Assembly: GCF_000797515.1 (NCBI RefSeq)
Contig: NZ_JSBN01000040.1
Coordinates: 31,627-95,626, forward strand
DNA from: Sphingomonas sp. Ant H11
Lineage (GTDB): Bacteria > Pseudomonadota > Alphaproteobacteria > Sphingomonadales > Sphingomonadaceae
Direction of reading: 5' to 3'
DNA length: 64,000 bases
Shown: positions 35,815 through 46,168 of the stretch, piece by piece
How the letters are laid out: each line of letters starts with the position of its first letter
Numbering within the stretch: the first letter of the stretch is position 1
Translations under genes and position numbers: made by a program
Notes under the pieces: generated by a model
Seen by the model: only the letters and a program-made list of their open reading frames with translations
What the model was told of the DNA's origin: nothing
Databases searched by the model: none

Positions 35815-37839
35815 ATGTCCCAGTTACCCATCCTGGTGCCGGCGTCCAAGCTCACCAAGTCGCCGACCAACGTCCGCAAATCGACGGACCCCGCAGCCGA
35901 CGCACAGCTCGAGGCGAACATCGCCGAAAAGGGCATCATCCAGAACCTCATCGGTGTGCCCGTCGCCCGTAAGAAGGGCCAATATCGCATCACCGCCGGC
36001 GGACGCCGGCTCGACGCCGTGCACCGGCTCATCGAGAAGGCCGTGTTCGATGCCGACTATCTTGTTCCCGTCCTGCCGCTCGCCGACGCCAAGGACGCCA
36101 TCGAGATCAGCCTCGCGGAGAATTTCTTTCGCCTGGCCATGAATCCCGCGGAGGCCTGCCGCGCCTTTCAGGATGTCATCGAGACCGAGGGCAAGACCCC
36201 GGCCGATGTCGCAAAGCGGTTCGGCGTGACCGAAAAATTCGTGCACGGGCGGCTGCGCCTGGCGGGTCTCGCCGAACCTGTCTTCGACGCGCTTGCCTCC
36301 AACGCCATCACCCTCGACATCGCCATGGCCTACGCCAGCACCTCGGACACCAATCGCCAGGCTGCTGTCTTCAGCCAGATGGGCGAAGGCTATCATCGCT
36401 CCAATGTGAGCGAAATCCGCCGACAGCTCGCCTCCTTCAGTTACCGGGCGAACGATCCACGCGCACTGCTGGTCGGCCGCGATGCCTATCTCGCCGCTGG
36501 CGGACGCATCGACAAGGATCTGTTCTCCGATGCCGACAGCGAAAGCTGGCTGGACACGCAGATCGTGGACGCTCTCGCCGAGGAAGCCCTCGCCGCCGCC
36601 GCCGAAGCCGTCCGTGAGCGCGACGGATTTCAGGAAGTCCGCGCCGTGGCGGCGACGCATGTTCCCTATACCGAGACCTACGCGCTGCGGCCGCTCCGAG
36701 GCGACCCGGCGCCGCTCGCGCCCGAGCAGGAAGCGCGACAGGCCGAAATCAAAGCCGAACTCGAACAGATCGCCGCGGCGCATGAAGAAGAGGATCATAC
36801 GCCGAGCAAGGATGCCGAGCTGCGCAACGAGGCGCTCGAAGCGGAACTCGCATCGATCACCAACCGCACCGCGGTCCTGACCGACGCGCAGAAGGCCGAA
36901 GCCGTCGCCTATATCGTCATCGGTCCTGACGGCACCCCGCGGGTTCACGAGCAGCTCTATGTCGCGCCCGAGCCGGACACCGTGGAAAATCGTGACGAAC
37001 GCGTCGACCAGGCTCCCGATGGCGACGAGGCAATCGTCGTCGCGAGTGAAGCCAAGCCTGCCATCAGCCAGCGCCTCGCCGACGAGCTGGCGGTGATGAA
37101 GACCGAGCTTATTGCCATCCATGTCGCCAGCGACCCGGCCTTCGCGCTCGACCTCGGCACCTTCATCATGATCGAGGCGGCCTCCCGAGCGACGGACTGC
37201 GATGATATTCCGAGCGAGCTTCGGGCGACCCACCCGACAGCGCGTGTCCAGGGGTTCGAAAGCGGGACGCCGGCCGCAGCCGAATGGGTCAAGCTCGACA
37301 CGGCGCTCGATCGCAGCTGGATCAATCACGAAACCCTCGAAGAGCGCTACGACGCCTTTTGCGCTCTCGACGATGCCGCGCGCGCTGCCTGGCTGGGCTG
37401 GGCGATCGCCCGCACGATCGAGGCGGTTCCGAGCGGAAAAACCGGTGGCGACTTCCTCGACCATCTTGGGGCCAAGCTCGCCATCGATGTCGCGACCTGG
37501 TGGCGCCCGACCGCTCGAACCTATTTCGACCGCATCACCAAGCCAGCAATCCTGGGGCTATTCGAAGAGGTCGGTGGGGTCGAGCTCAAGCAACGCTACA
37601 GCGCGTCCAAGAAGCATGACCTCGCGTCTTCGGCCGAACGGCTGTTCGCGGGCGACATCATCGTCGAGGCCGAAGTGAAGGACAAGGCGCTGCGCTGGGT
37701 CCCCGGCGCCATGCGCTTCGGCATCAATCGGGATGCGCACGACACATCCGACACCGTTGCGGATGAGCCGACCGCGAACGCAGCGGCTGTGGTGATCGCG
37801 CCCGAAGACGGTGCTCCACCGCTCGCCGACGCCGCCTGA
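35815..37839 (+). CDS. ParB/RepB-like DNA-binding protein, copy 1
   Basis: A 674-residue protein. Residues about 5-110 form the ParB N-terminal (sulfiredoxin-like) domain: SPTNVRKSTDPAADAQLEAN, then YRITAGGRRLDAVHRLI. The ParB box with AENFFRLAMNPAEACRAFQD follows, then a helix-turn-helix (TPADVAKRFGVTEKFVHGRL). The C-terminal 450 residues are typical of large plasmid ParB-like proteins of alphaproteobacteria, with coiled-coil and acidic stretches, and end in a WWRPTARTYFDRITKPAILG domain also seen in copy 2. No ParA partner lies next to it, so a role in partition is not certain; regulation or a nuclease role is possible. Confidence 0.85.
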   Translation: MSQLPILVPASKLTKSPTNVRKSTDPAADAQLEANIAEKGIIQNLIGVPVARKKGQYRITAGGRRLDAVHRLIEKAVFDADYLVPVLPLADAKDAIEISLAENFFRLAMNPAEACRAFQDVIETEGKTPADVAKRFGVTEKFVHGRLRLAGLAEPVFDALASNAITLDIAMAYASTSDTNRQAAVFSQMGEGYHRSNVSEIRRQLASFSYRANDPRALLVGRDAYLAAGGRIDKDLFSDADSESWLDTQIVDALAEEALAAAAEAVRERDGFQEVRAVAATHVPYTETYALRPLRGDPAPLAPEQEARQAEIKAELEQIAAAHEEEDHTPSKDAELRNEALEAELASITNRTAVLTDAQKAEAVAYIVIGPDGTPRVHEQLYVAPEPDTVENRDERVDQAPDGDEAIVVASEAKPAISQRLADELAVMKTELIAIHVASDPAFALDLGTFIMIEAASRATDCDDIPSELRATHPTARVQGFESGTPAAAEWVKLDTALDRSWINHETLEERYDAFCALDDAARAAWLGWAIARTIEAVPSGKTGGDFLDHLGAKLAIDVATWWRPTARTYFDRITKPAILGLFEEVGGVELKQRYSASKKHDLASSAERLFAGDIIVEAEVKDKALRWVPGAMRFGINRDAHDTSDTVADEPTANAAAVVIAPEDGAPPLADAA

Positions 37840-37933
37840 CGCCGCTCCAGCAGCCGGCCTCGGTCGGCTGCCGGGCCCACGCCATCCCCCACACTTCGCT
37901 CCACCTGCCTTCGCCACCGCTTTCGATCGTGAA

Positions 37934-37953
37934 GGGGAGGGAGCGGGGATGGG
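37934..37953 (+). promoter_or_regulatory. G-quadruplex-like tract upstream of helicase gene 1
   Basis: GGGGAGGGAGCGGGGATGGG has four runs of three or more G with loops of 1-3 bases and so meets the usual G-quadruplex rule on the coding strand. It is about 60 bases before the ATG at 37994 and is followed by a clear Shine-Dalgarno AGGAGAA at 37981-37987. Confidence 0.4.
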
Positions 37954-37993
37954 TGAGGTGCGCCACGCGCGCGCATCATCAGGAGAACCCTTT

Positions 37994-40900
37994 ATGTCCC
38001 AGCCCTTGCTCGCGCTCATCCCGCCCGACGCCGCCGAGCGCCCCTACGAGAACCTGCTCGATGTCGCCCGCTCGATCCATCAGCATCTCCTTCGGCAGGG
38101 TGCGATCAGCCGCCAAGCCTTGCAGAAGCTGATGACGCAACGCTTCGGCGGGACGGATGCGTCCGGCGCCTGGTCCATGCGCGATGCGTATGAAGCACTC
38201 GAAGCAGCGCAGGTTCTGCTGCTGCGCGACGACGACTGCCGCCATCTTTCCGGCGCGACTCCGCAGGACCGGTTCCACTCTCTGCTGACGCTTGAGCGCT
38301 CGCTCCCGACGCAAACCTACCGCTCGGAACGCCAGGTCGACCTGCAACAGTTCAGCACCCCGCTCACCCTTGCCTGGCTCGCCGGGCTCGCAGCCGCCAT
38401 CGACAAGACCGACCGCGTTCTCGAACCGTCCGCCGGCACCGGCTTGCTGGCAGTCCATGCGGCCCGTGCTGGCGCCTCCCTCATCCTCAACGAGCGCGAT
38501 CCCCAACGTGCGGCGTTGCTCGGCGAGACACTCAACCAGACCGTCACCGACCATGATGGCGAGCTTATAGACGATCTTCTTTCCCCAGCCGCTCGCCCTT
38601 CGGTCATCCTGATCAATCCACCCTTTAGTCGCAGCGCCTCGCGTGGGCACGACCGGCACGCCGGCGCGCGTCATCTCCGATCCGCATTGCTTCGGCTTGC
38701 GCCGGGCGGGCGCTGCATCGCGATCATGTCGCCAGGCTTTGCCCGCGGCAATACGGGAGGCCCTGGCTATGAGGCGGTCTGCGAGATCGCGACGCCGCGC
38801 GTCGAAATCGACATTGAGGGCAGCCCCTATGCGAAGCATGGCACGTCGATCAATGTCCGCCTGCTGATGTTCGACAGAGGCTGGTCGGGCACCACCCAAG
38901 TTTTTCGCGCGGCCAATCTGGCGGCCGCACTGCCGCTGGTGCTGGCGCTCCCGTCGCGTCTCACGCTCGACCAGCCGCCACCGGCGGCGCCCGCTGCAGC
39001 GACCAAACCGTGCCTGCCGATCCGAACGCCGCCAGGCGGGCTATTGCGGGGCCTGACAGCCAAGGCCCTCGCGTTGCCCACACCGACGGCCCCGCCGCCA
39101 TCGCCCATCGCCCGGCTCGCATATCGCGTCCGCGACGAGATCCGCCCCGCCGGTGAGGCCAGCGGGATCTACGCACCCTGGCGGCTCGCACGCATCGATA
39201 TCGACGGCGCCAATCCGCATCCGGACGCTCTGGTTGAGTCACTGGCGATGGCTTCCGTGCCACCGCCCGCGCCCGCTATCGCCCGATGCTGCCCGACAGG
39301 ACCGTCCGAGCGCTTTCCGATGCCCAATTGGAGGTGATCATCCAGGCGGGCGACGCCTTCGAACGCGACCTGCCAGGGCATTTTCGGGCGAACGATGCCG
39401 GCGACCGCCTGATCGAGGATGAAACAGGTGCGGCCTACCGCACTGGCTTCTACATCGGCGATGGCACGGGCGTCGGCAAAGGCCGGGAGGCTGCCGGCTG
39501 CATCATGGACCAATGGTGCCAGGGGCGCCGCAAGGCCGTCTATCTCTCGAAGAGCAGCGCGCTGCAGGTTGAAGCGAAGCGCGACTGGACCGCCCTTGGC
39601 GGCCTCTCGGTCGACATTCAGGGGCTCGACGTTTTCCCGCTGGGGAAACCGATCACCATGCCGACAGGGATCCTCTTTTGCACTTATGCCACGTTACGCT
39701 CCCAGCGTCATGATGAAGCCTCCCGGCTCCAGCAGATCCTCGACTGGCTTGGAAAGGAATTCGACGGCATCATCGTCATCGACGAGGCCCATGCGCTCGC
39801 CAACGCCGCCGGCACCGAAACGCAATTCGGCGCCGCGAAGGGCTCCGAGCAGGGGCTTGCCGGCGTCCGCCTACAGAACGCGCTTCCGCGTGCCCGCATC
39901 CTCTATCTATCCGCGACCGGCGCCACGGACCCCGCCAATCTCTGCTACGCAGCGCGTCTCGGTCTCTGGGGACCAGGTACAGCCTTTCCCGACCGGAACG
40001 CCTTCATGGCGGCGATGGACGAAGGCGGCATTGCTGCCATGGAAATCGTCGCGCGCGACCTGAAGGCCATGGGCCTCTATACCGCCCGGCGCTCAGCTTC
40101 GCTGGCGTCGAATATGAAGCGCTCGAGCACCAGCTGACCGCTGACCAGATCGATATCTACGATGCATTTGCGGATAGCTGGACCATCATCCACCGAAATC
40201 TCGACGAGGTGCTGAAAGCCTCCGGCATCATCGATCGAATGACCGGCGATGTTCTCAACGCCCAGGCGCGCAGCTCGGCGCTGAGCCGCTTCGAAAGCTC
40301 CAAGCAGCGATTCTTCTCGGCCTTGCTGGTCGCGCTAAAGATGCCGACCCTCATCAAGGCGATCGAGGCCGAGCTCGGCCATGGGCATGCGGCAGTCGTG
40401 CAGCTTGTCACCACGGCGGAAGCGATCCTCGATCGACGCCTTGCTGCTCTTTCCGACGAAGAGCGCGCCAGCCTGGACCTTGAGCTTTCACCGCTCGACA
40501 CCCTCGTTGAGTATCTGCGCAGCGGTTTTCCGACGCGGCAGATGCGAACCTTCCGTACCGACCGCGGCGACCTGCGCTCCGAATTGATGGTCGATGAACA
40601 TGGCAATCCTGTCCATTGTCAGGAGGCGATCCGCGCCCGCGACAATCTGATCGAGCAGCTTTGTTCGATGCCGGCTATCCCGGCCGCCCTCGATTCCTTG
40701 CTCCGCCATTTTGGCACCGACGCCGTCGCGGAGGTGACCGGCCGCAGCCGTCGTATCATTGTCGACAGGACCGGGCGCAGAAGCTCGAACGGCGCGGCGC
40801 CCGTGCGAGCATCGCCGACGCCGACGCCTTTCAGGAGGGGCGCAAAGCCGTGCTGGTCTTCTCCGATGCGGGCGGCACCGGGCGCAGCTATCATGCCGAG

Positions 40901-42277
40901 CGCAACGCCAAAAGCGCCGGGAGGCGTCGCATCCATTTCCTCCTCGAGCCCGGCTGGCGCGCGGCCGCCGCCGTCCAGGGGCTGGGTCGCACGCACCGCA
41001 CCAACCAGACGATGCCGCCGGTGTTTCGGCCCGTTACGACCGACTGCAAGGGCGAGCGCCGCTTCATTTCGACGATCGCACGACGACTCGACAGCCTGGG
41101 GGCGCTCACCCGCGGTCAGCGGCAGACCGGCGGACAAAATCTGTTCGATCCGGCCGACAATCTCGAGAGCGATTATGCCCGCGAAGCGCTGAACCAATGG
41201 TATCATCTCCTGCACGATGGCAAGCTCGCCAGCACGACACTCGAGGCCTTTACCGAGTTGACTGGGCTCAAGCTCATCAATGCCGACGATGGCTCGCTGC
41301 TCGAACATCTTCCGCCGATCCAGCGGTGGCTCAACCGCATCCTCGCGCTGCGCATCGCCACGCAGAACGCGATCTTCGAAGAATATCTCGGGCTCATTCA
41401 GGCGCGGGTCGACGCGGCGCGCGAAGCCGGCACGCTCGATGTCGCGTCGAAACCATTCTTGCCGAGAAGATCATCTGCCTCGACGACCAGCTTCTCCGGC
41501 GCGACCCCGTCACCGGCGCCGAAACCCGCCTGCGGCGCCTCGAATTGCACATCAAACGCCATGCCACCAGTTTTTCACCGGTTGATGACGGTCTGGGGCG
41601 AGACTCCCGACATCGGCTATTTGTGGAACAGTCGATCCGGCCGTGTTGCGCTGCGCGTCCCGTCCTGGTCCGTCACGGACGAGGAAGGTCGCATCATTCC
41701 GATGTGCCGCATGGTTCGCCCGACCGGTAGCGATCGCCTGGATGCGGCCTCACTATGGCATTCGCACTGGACGGCGATCGAACCAGCCGATTTCCAGTCG
41801 CGTTGGGACGAAGAAGCCGTCGAAGCGCAGTCGAAGGTCGATGTCGAGACGATCAGTATCGCGACCGGCTTGCTACTGCCGGTCTGGCACAAATTGCCCG
41901 CTGATGATGTGCGCGTATGGCGCGTGTCGGACGAAGGCGGCAACAGTCTCCTCGGGCGCATAGTCCCCGACCACGCGATCGGCGCGCTCGCATCCGCCTT
42001 CGGCATCGATGCGGAACTCCGGCTCACGCCGCAGCAGATCATTGCCGCCGCGAGGGACGGAGCCGGCGCGCCGCTGCCGGGATTCGGCGACGCGCGTCTT
42101 GTCACTGCTCTCGTCAATGGACAGCGCCGTCTTGAGATCAAGGACTTCCCGCCTGAGCGGCGCGAGTGGCTGAAATCGCTCGGATGCTTCGTCGAGATCA
42201 TAACCTATAAGGCACGGATGTTCGTGCCGGTCGATCGGGCGGAGGACATCCTGACAACCATCATGCCGGATCCATGA
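37994..42277 (+). CDS. Methyltransferase / strawberry-notch helicase fusion, copy 1 (five frameshifts)
   Basis: About 1428 residues after repair. Residues about 120-330 form a class I methyltransferase: SAM motif RVLEPSAGTGLLAVHA and catalytic-type NPPF in ILINPPFSRSA. From about 430 a strawberry-notch-like SF2 helicase follows: GFYIGDGTGVGKGREAAG (Walker A variant), IIVIDEAHALANAAG (DEAH), LYLSATGATDPANL, and a C-terminal helicase half with FSDAGGTGRSYHAERNAKSA and VQGLGRTHRTNQT. Frames break near 39277, 40088, 40772, 41446 and 41575; each is a one-base change at a short repeat (e.g. T5 at 41575), and copy 2 supplies the correct alignment. Such fusions are common on alphaproteobacterial plasmids; an anti-restriction or DNA-modification role is suspected. 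Confidence 0.8.
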
Positions 42278-42353
42278 TGGGCCGATTTTCCCGCACCCGA
42301 TTCAGATTCAAAGAATCCTATAACCTCTATTATGCGGATATCGGGAGGGCACC

Positions 42354-42617
42354 ATGCCGAATGCGAGCGTTTCGTCGGTCGAGTTTGAAAAGGCTGTCGG
42401 CCATTTCCTCCGCGTGGCGATGTACGCACCACTGACGATCACCAATCATGGCCGCGCCAGCCTCGTCTTGATGTGCGCGGCCGAATATGAGCGCCTGAAG
42501 CGCCGTGATCGCCACGTCCTCATAATAGACGATTTTACCGAGGAGGACAGGATCGCCGTCGCGGCGAGCAAGGTGCCTTCCGCCGCTGCGATGTTCGATT
42601 CCGAACTCGACACCTGA
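42354..42617 (+). CDS. Phd/YefM-type antitoxin-like protein
   Basis: An 87-residue protein with the Phd fold pattern: VSSVEFEKAVGHFLRVAMYA, PLTITNHGRASLVLMCAAEY, ERLKRRD. The C-terminal part (DDFTEEDRIAVAASKVP) would bind a toxin. No toxin gene follows directly: the next gene begins 180 bases later and is a VapB-like antitoxin. It may be an orphan antitoxin or act as a repressor. Confidence 0.7.
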   Translation: MPNASVSSVEFEKAVGHFLRVAMYAPLTITNHGRASLVLMCAAEYERLKRRDRHVLIIDDFTEEDRIAVAASKVPSAAAMFDSELDT

Positions 42618-42796
42618 TCGTGGCATTCCGACCCCAGTGCCCGGGTTCGTCATCGATATGCGTTTCTATGGGTGATGAGGCCAAGCGTGTGTGGGACGTA
42701 GACATGATCGATTCACCCACGGCTGTGAGTGTCCATCTTGCCAATGTAGATCGGATAGGCTACATAGTGTATGTATGAATCTACACGAGGTTCGCG

Positions 42797-43042
42797 ATGA
42801 CCATCAACGTCAACAATCCGCAAGCCGATGCCCTTACGCGCAAGTTTGCCGATATGGCTGGCGTCGGCATTACAGATGCGATCGTCATTGCCATGAAAGA
42901 AGCGATCGAGCGCAGGCGTGGGGCAGAGACGCCCCTTCAAACAGCGGCGAGACTGAGAGACAGGCACGGCATCACGATCAACAGTGAGACCAGGAAGCCG
43001 CTTCCGAGGCAAGTTTTCGATGAGATGTGGGACGAACGCTGA
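42797..43042 (+). CDS. vapB: VapB-type antitoxin
   Basis: An 81-residue protein with a short ribbon-helix-helix-like N-terminus (TINVNNPQADALTRKFADMA, GVGITDAIVIAMKEAIERRR) and a C-terminal toxin-binding tail (RKPLPRQVFDEMWDER). This is the Rv0623/PSK type of VapB. Its stop overlaps the toxin start (TGATG), the usual arrangement. Together with VapC it would stabilise the plasmid. An AT-rich palindrome-like stretch (ATAGTGTATGTATGAATCTA region, 42764-42783) lies before it and may be its operator. Confidence 0.85.
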   Translation: MTINVNNPQADALTRKFADMAGVGITDAIVIAMKEAIERRRGAETPLQTAARLRDRHGITINSETRKPLPRQVFDEMWDER

Positions 43043-43446
43043 TGTTCGTTGATGCCTGCGCGATCATTGCCCTTCTCTCCGACGAACCCGAAGCAAAGCG
43101 AGTATCTGAAGCTATTGCGGCTGCCGAAAGAAGAATGACGTCTCCGGTCGCGGTGCTGGAGGCGGCGCTCGGCCTTGCCCGCCCCGACAAGTTCAACCTG
43201 TCGGTCGAAGCCGTTGCACCAGTCATTCTCGAATTTCTGGACGAACGCGGGATCGAGGTTAGAGATATGCCCCCCGCAACCGATACGACCAGCCTCGCCC
43301 TATTCGCAGCGCATCGATATCGCTCAGGACGCCACGGCTTGAACCTCGGCGATTGCCTGCATTATGCCTGCGCAAAATACTATCGTGTGCCGATCCTGGC
43401 GACCCATGATGAGTTTCGGCAGACGGATCTCGAAACGGTCCCATGA
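43042..43446 (+). CDS. vapC: VapC-type PIN-domain toxin
   Basis: A 134-residue PIN-domain ribonuclease. Acidic active-site residues are visible: Asp4 in MFVDACAIIALL, Glu in SPVAVLEAALGLARP and Asp in HGLNLGDCLHYACAKYYRVP. The pattern LNLGDCLHYA-A.....P-IL-THDEF is typical of VapC toxins. Overlaps vapB by one base. Confidence 0.9.
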   Translation: MFVDACAIIALLSDEPEAKRVSEAIAAAERRMTSPVAVLEAALGLARPDKFNLSVEAVAPVILEFLDERGIEVRDMPPATDTTSLALFAAHRYRSGRHGLNLGDCLHYACAKYYRVPILATHDEFRQTDLETVP

Positions 43447-43510
43447 CCTCCAATGGATCATATACCAGATCCGCCACTCTGGCTCGGCAGCTTTATTCCA
43501 ATGATACCCT

Positions 43511-43873
43511 TCAGGGTTCCAGCTGCGCCACAACCCGTTCCGCATAGCGCGCGTCGCTCAGATCGAGGCCGGCAAACGGGGCAAAACCTTCAATCGTCAT
43601 GGCGATCGATTTGAGCCCCGCTACCCTGAAGCTTGCCAGCTTCGCCTCCACAGGCGGCCCACCGTTCCGTTCGATCACGACCGCGTCAACGAAGGGCGCA
43701 TCGTGACGGGTATAGAGAATGTGCGGCGCTAGAATGACCATGCCACGATTATAGCTGGCACGAACGCACAACTGATTGCGGATCGCTTGCGAAAGCAACG
43801 CCACAGCGTCGGTCTCTGCGGAACCGTCGTCGCTGCGAGGCCGAATCGACAATGTCTTTCGCGGTGATTGCAT
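43511..43873 (-). CDS. Hypothetical protein, weak WYL-like pattern
   Basis: A 120-residue protein. The middle reads NQLCVRASYNRGMVILAPHI, LYTRHDAPFVDAVVIERNGG, then FRVAGLKSIAMT. The order -V-A-Y-N-....-V-APH-LY- and a following F-V-A-G-L resembles the WYL ligand-binding domain seen alone in small plasmid and sphingomonad proteins. No DNA-binding domain is present. This is a tentative reading. Confidence 0.5.
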   Translation of the reverse strand: MQSPRKTLSIRPRSDDGSAETDAVALLSQAIRNQLCVRASYNRGMVILAPHILYTRHDAPFVDAVVIERNGGPPVEAKLASFRVAGLKSIAMTIEGFAPFAGLDLSDARYAERVVAQLEP

Positions 43874-44012
43874 ATCCCGACAGCTAAAGGTGGGGCATCA
43901 TCATCGCAAGCGACCAACGAGACGCGCAACTCCCCAATCCTTGCCCGGCTGATGCTGCACCAACACCCTGCAGCCTGTTCAATGGGCGGGAACGGGATCC
44001 CGCCCACCATGA

Positions 44013-44744
44013 TCAGCTTGCTTCCGGCACCGCTTCCGCCGCTGCCTTCCGGCCGCGACGGGGCTTCGCTGCAGCCTCAGCTGCCACATCTTGCGTGGTG
44101 GGCTTTGTCTTTGCCTTGCGACCCCGCGTCGGCTTCACGATGGCCTCATTGGTCTCGGCAGCGGAAGCCGCTGGTACAGCCGCGGCCGGCTGTTTCGGTT
44201 TGCGGCCCGGCTTTGGGACCCCATCCTTGGCCGACACGGCCGACTTTGCTTTGGCGACACGCGCTTTCTTCACGGTCGGAGCCTTCTCCACCGTCTCCAC
44301 CGGTGCCGGCGTCTCTTCACTTTCGCTCACCGCAACGGCCGGTGCCGCCGGCTTACGGCCAAGGCCCAAACGCTTCGCGACCTCTCGCCGCTGCTCGGAA
44401 TAGCCTGGCGCAACCATCGGATAGTCCTTCGGCAACTTGTACCGATCCCGATACTCGGCCGGCGTCAGTCCGTTCGTCGACAGATGGCGCTTCAGGGTCT
44501 TGTACTGCTTGCCGTCGATCATACTCAGAATGTGATCGCGCGATGCCAGACTCTTGCGCGCGGTTACGGCCGCCGCAAATTCAGCCGCCGCAGTTTCTAC
44601 AGGGGCGATATCACCGGCAAGAGCCGTTCGCGTCGTCTGAATAAGGCCGGCGAGCTCGACGCTCGGCACCAGATTGTTCGAAACATAAGCGCTCAAAAGC
44701 TGGACGGTGAGCGTCGTGAGATCAGGCGTCTCAGCATCGGCCAT
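44013..44744 (-). CDS. MucR/Ros-family regulator without zinc-finger cysteines
   Basis: About 243 residues from the ATG at 44744, with AAGGAG before it. Residues about 10-130 match MucR: LTVQLLSAYVSNNLVPSVEL, then HILSMIDGKQYKTLKRHLST, NGLTPAEYRDRYKLPKDYPM. In Ros-type zinc fingers two Cys stand before KxYKxLKRHL; here the positions read LSMIDG, so the Cys are missing, as also known in some rhizobial homologues. The C-terminal 110 residues are Lys/Pro/Ala rich with repeated KPGRKPKQ, PTRGRKAKT, PRRGRKAA, which look like AT-hooks. It probably binds AT-rich DNA and could repress genes of this island. Confidence 0.8.
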   Translation of the reverse strand: MADAETPDLTTLTVQLLSAYVSNNLVPSVELAGLIQTTRTALAGDIAPVETAAAEFAAAVTARKSLASRDHILSMIDGKQYKTLKRHLSTNGLTPAEYRDRYKLPKDYPMVAPGYSEQRREVAKRLGLGRKPAAPAVAVSESEETPAPVETVEKAPTVKKARVAKAKSAVSAKDGVPKPGRKPKQPAAAVPAASAAETNEAIVKPTRGRKAKTKPTTQDVAAEAAAKPRRGRKAAAEAVPEAS

Positions 44745-44851
44745 GGGGCACTCCTTCATCGTGCAAACAGATGCGCACCGCGGCGCGATAACCGCACCAA
44801 TTTTCAAAGAGGTAAACACCAGTCCTGCCGTGGACCCGTCATGAAGTCAAA

Positions 44852-44865
44852 GGGGAGGGTGGGGG
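44852..44865 (+). promoter_or_regulatory. G-run tract upstream of the gene at 44919
   Basis: GGGGAGGGTGGGGG lies 67 bases before the ATG at 44919. It starts with the same GGGGAGGG as the tracts before the helicase gene and the DUF932 gene. The gene has a separate Shine-Dalgarno (CTGGAGG). Confidence 0.35.
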
Positions 44866-44918
44866 AGCTGGCGAACGAAGACGGTCGTCGCACGCAACTC
44901 AATCCCCTGGAGGCCACC

Positions 44919-45389
44919 ATGGCAGACCGCGTATCCGTAACGATAATGCTCGGAGGCACGCTCCCGCGGGCATTGCTCGCCGAACTCGAGACGGCGATCA
45001 CAGACGACGGCGCCTCGATCGACTGGGAGGGCTCGGAATTTGCCATCGCCGAACTGCCGGCCGATGAGCCCCTTTCCCTGATGGCCAACGAAGTGGCTTG
45101 GGGACGCTTCGAAGCGATCGAACAATTCTGTCGCGACAATCAGCTGATATTTGCTCGCTGGGCAGGCGGATGCGCTGGCAGCTTCGGACCTGAACGTGTC
45201 GTCTTTGACGGTATAGACGAGACGACGTTCACCGTCACCGATGACGACGAGGTCATGATCTCGCGCGATGATGTGCGTCGTCTGGGGTCAATCGCGTCCA
45301 TCGAAGCGAATTTTGCCGCCGCCGACCTCACCGTGCCGCCCCTTGTCATCGTCGACGGCATCCTTCCCGATGGAGGCGATAATGGCTGA
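44919..45389 (+). CDS. Hypothetical plasmid protein
   Basis: A 156-residue acidic protein (MADRVSVTIMLGGTLPRALL). The repeated hydrophobic/acidic pattern (AITDDGASIDWEGSEFAIAE; FTVTDDDEVMISRDDVRRLG) suggests an alpha/beta fold. There is a GGCAGSFGPER stretch in the middle. It begins a string of small overlapping genes (44919-46052) that are probably co-transcribed. No family recognised. Confidence 0.55.
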   Translation: MADRVSVTIMLGGTLPRALLAELETAITDDGASIDWEGSEFAIAELPADEPLSLMANEVAWGRFEAIEQFCRDNQLIFARWAGGCAGSFGPERVVFDGIDETTFTVTDDDEVMISRDDVRRLGSIASIEANFAAADLTVPPLVIVDGILPDGGDNG

Positions 45390-45885
45390 CACCTGGATCC
45401 AGGGCAGCTTCGCCTTCAACTGCACCAACGCCGAAATGGCCCTGATCGAAGAAGCGTTTCAGGTTGCGGCCGATCTCATGGACGATTGCGAACCGTCCGA
45501 TCCCACGCCCGAATTCCTCGCCATCTTTCCCCCGACCGACCCCGCCGATTGCTCGAGCGGCCTTCGTGCGATTTTCAGCGACCCGAACTTTCCCAGCTTC
45601 GGTGTCGACTTCGAGGGTGGTAACAGCCTCGAAGCGCCTGATGTCTGCACGATATGCTTCTTCAGCGACACCGACTTCCAGCCGGACCCTTTAGCCCAAC
45701 TCATCCATCGGTGCTGCCGCGAGACCCTCACGAAGGCACCGATCGGCTTCGAATGGGCGCTAAGCTGCTCCAGGCCGCGAGTAAATGAATTCGGCGGGGG
45801 ATGGTGCGCCATCTTCGCAGACCGCATCGAAATCGAAAGCACCCGCGAGGCGCTCGCCCGTGCCCTTGAGGGAGGGATCATCTGA
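45382..45885 (+). CDS. Hypothetical plasmid protein with SCSRPR..FGGG motif
   Basis: A 167-residue acidic protein that overlaps the preceding gene by 8 bases. Its C-terminal part has FEWALSCSRPRVNEFGGGWC. The same motif (YANTCSRPRLDGFGGGAH) is in the protein encoded at 60459-60872, so the two are paralogues and each sits in a module with a ParB-like and a helicase gene. Function unknown. Confidence 0.6.
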   Translation: MADTWIQGSFAFNCTNAEMALIEEAFQVAADLMDDCEPSDPTPEFLAIFPPTDPADCSSGLRAIFSDPNFPSFGVDFEGGNSLEAPDVCTICFFSDTDFQPDPLAQLIHRCCRETLTKAPIGFEWALSCSRPRVNEFGGGWCAIFADRIEIESTREALARALEGGII

Positions 45886-46052
45886 TGGATCGCCTCCTGC
45901 AGCTGTATGGCCCTTGGGGCGAACATCCTGCTCACCCCGTCGATGACTGGAAGGCCGAGGTCGCCAATGACGATACCCGGCTCGGCTATTGGGCCTGGGT
46001 CGCATCGCGCGCCGACGATGCGCAAAACCAGGTCACGCCTCGGCCAAATTGA
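45885..46052 (+). CDS. Small hypothetical protein
   Basis: A 55-residue protein (MDRLLQLYGPWGEHPAHPVD .. VTPRPN) whose ATG overlaps the stop of the gene before it (TGATG). It is rich in Trp and acidic residues (DDWKAEVANDDTRLGYWAWV). Tight coupling with its neighbour is the main support for it being real. It is too short for most gene finders. Confidence 0.5.
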   Translation: MDRLLQLYGPWGEHPAHPVDDWKAEVANDDTRLGYWAWVASRADDAQNQVTPRPN

Positions 46053-46168
46053 GACGTGCCGGTCGCGCCAACCAAGCTTCCGCTGATCCCGATGGATCGA
46101 CGCAATCATTCACCTGACCCCCAAACAAGCCCGGCCGACGCCGGGTTTCAACATCTGGAGACCTATCC

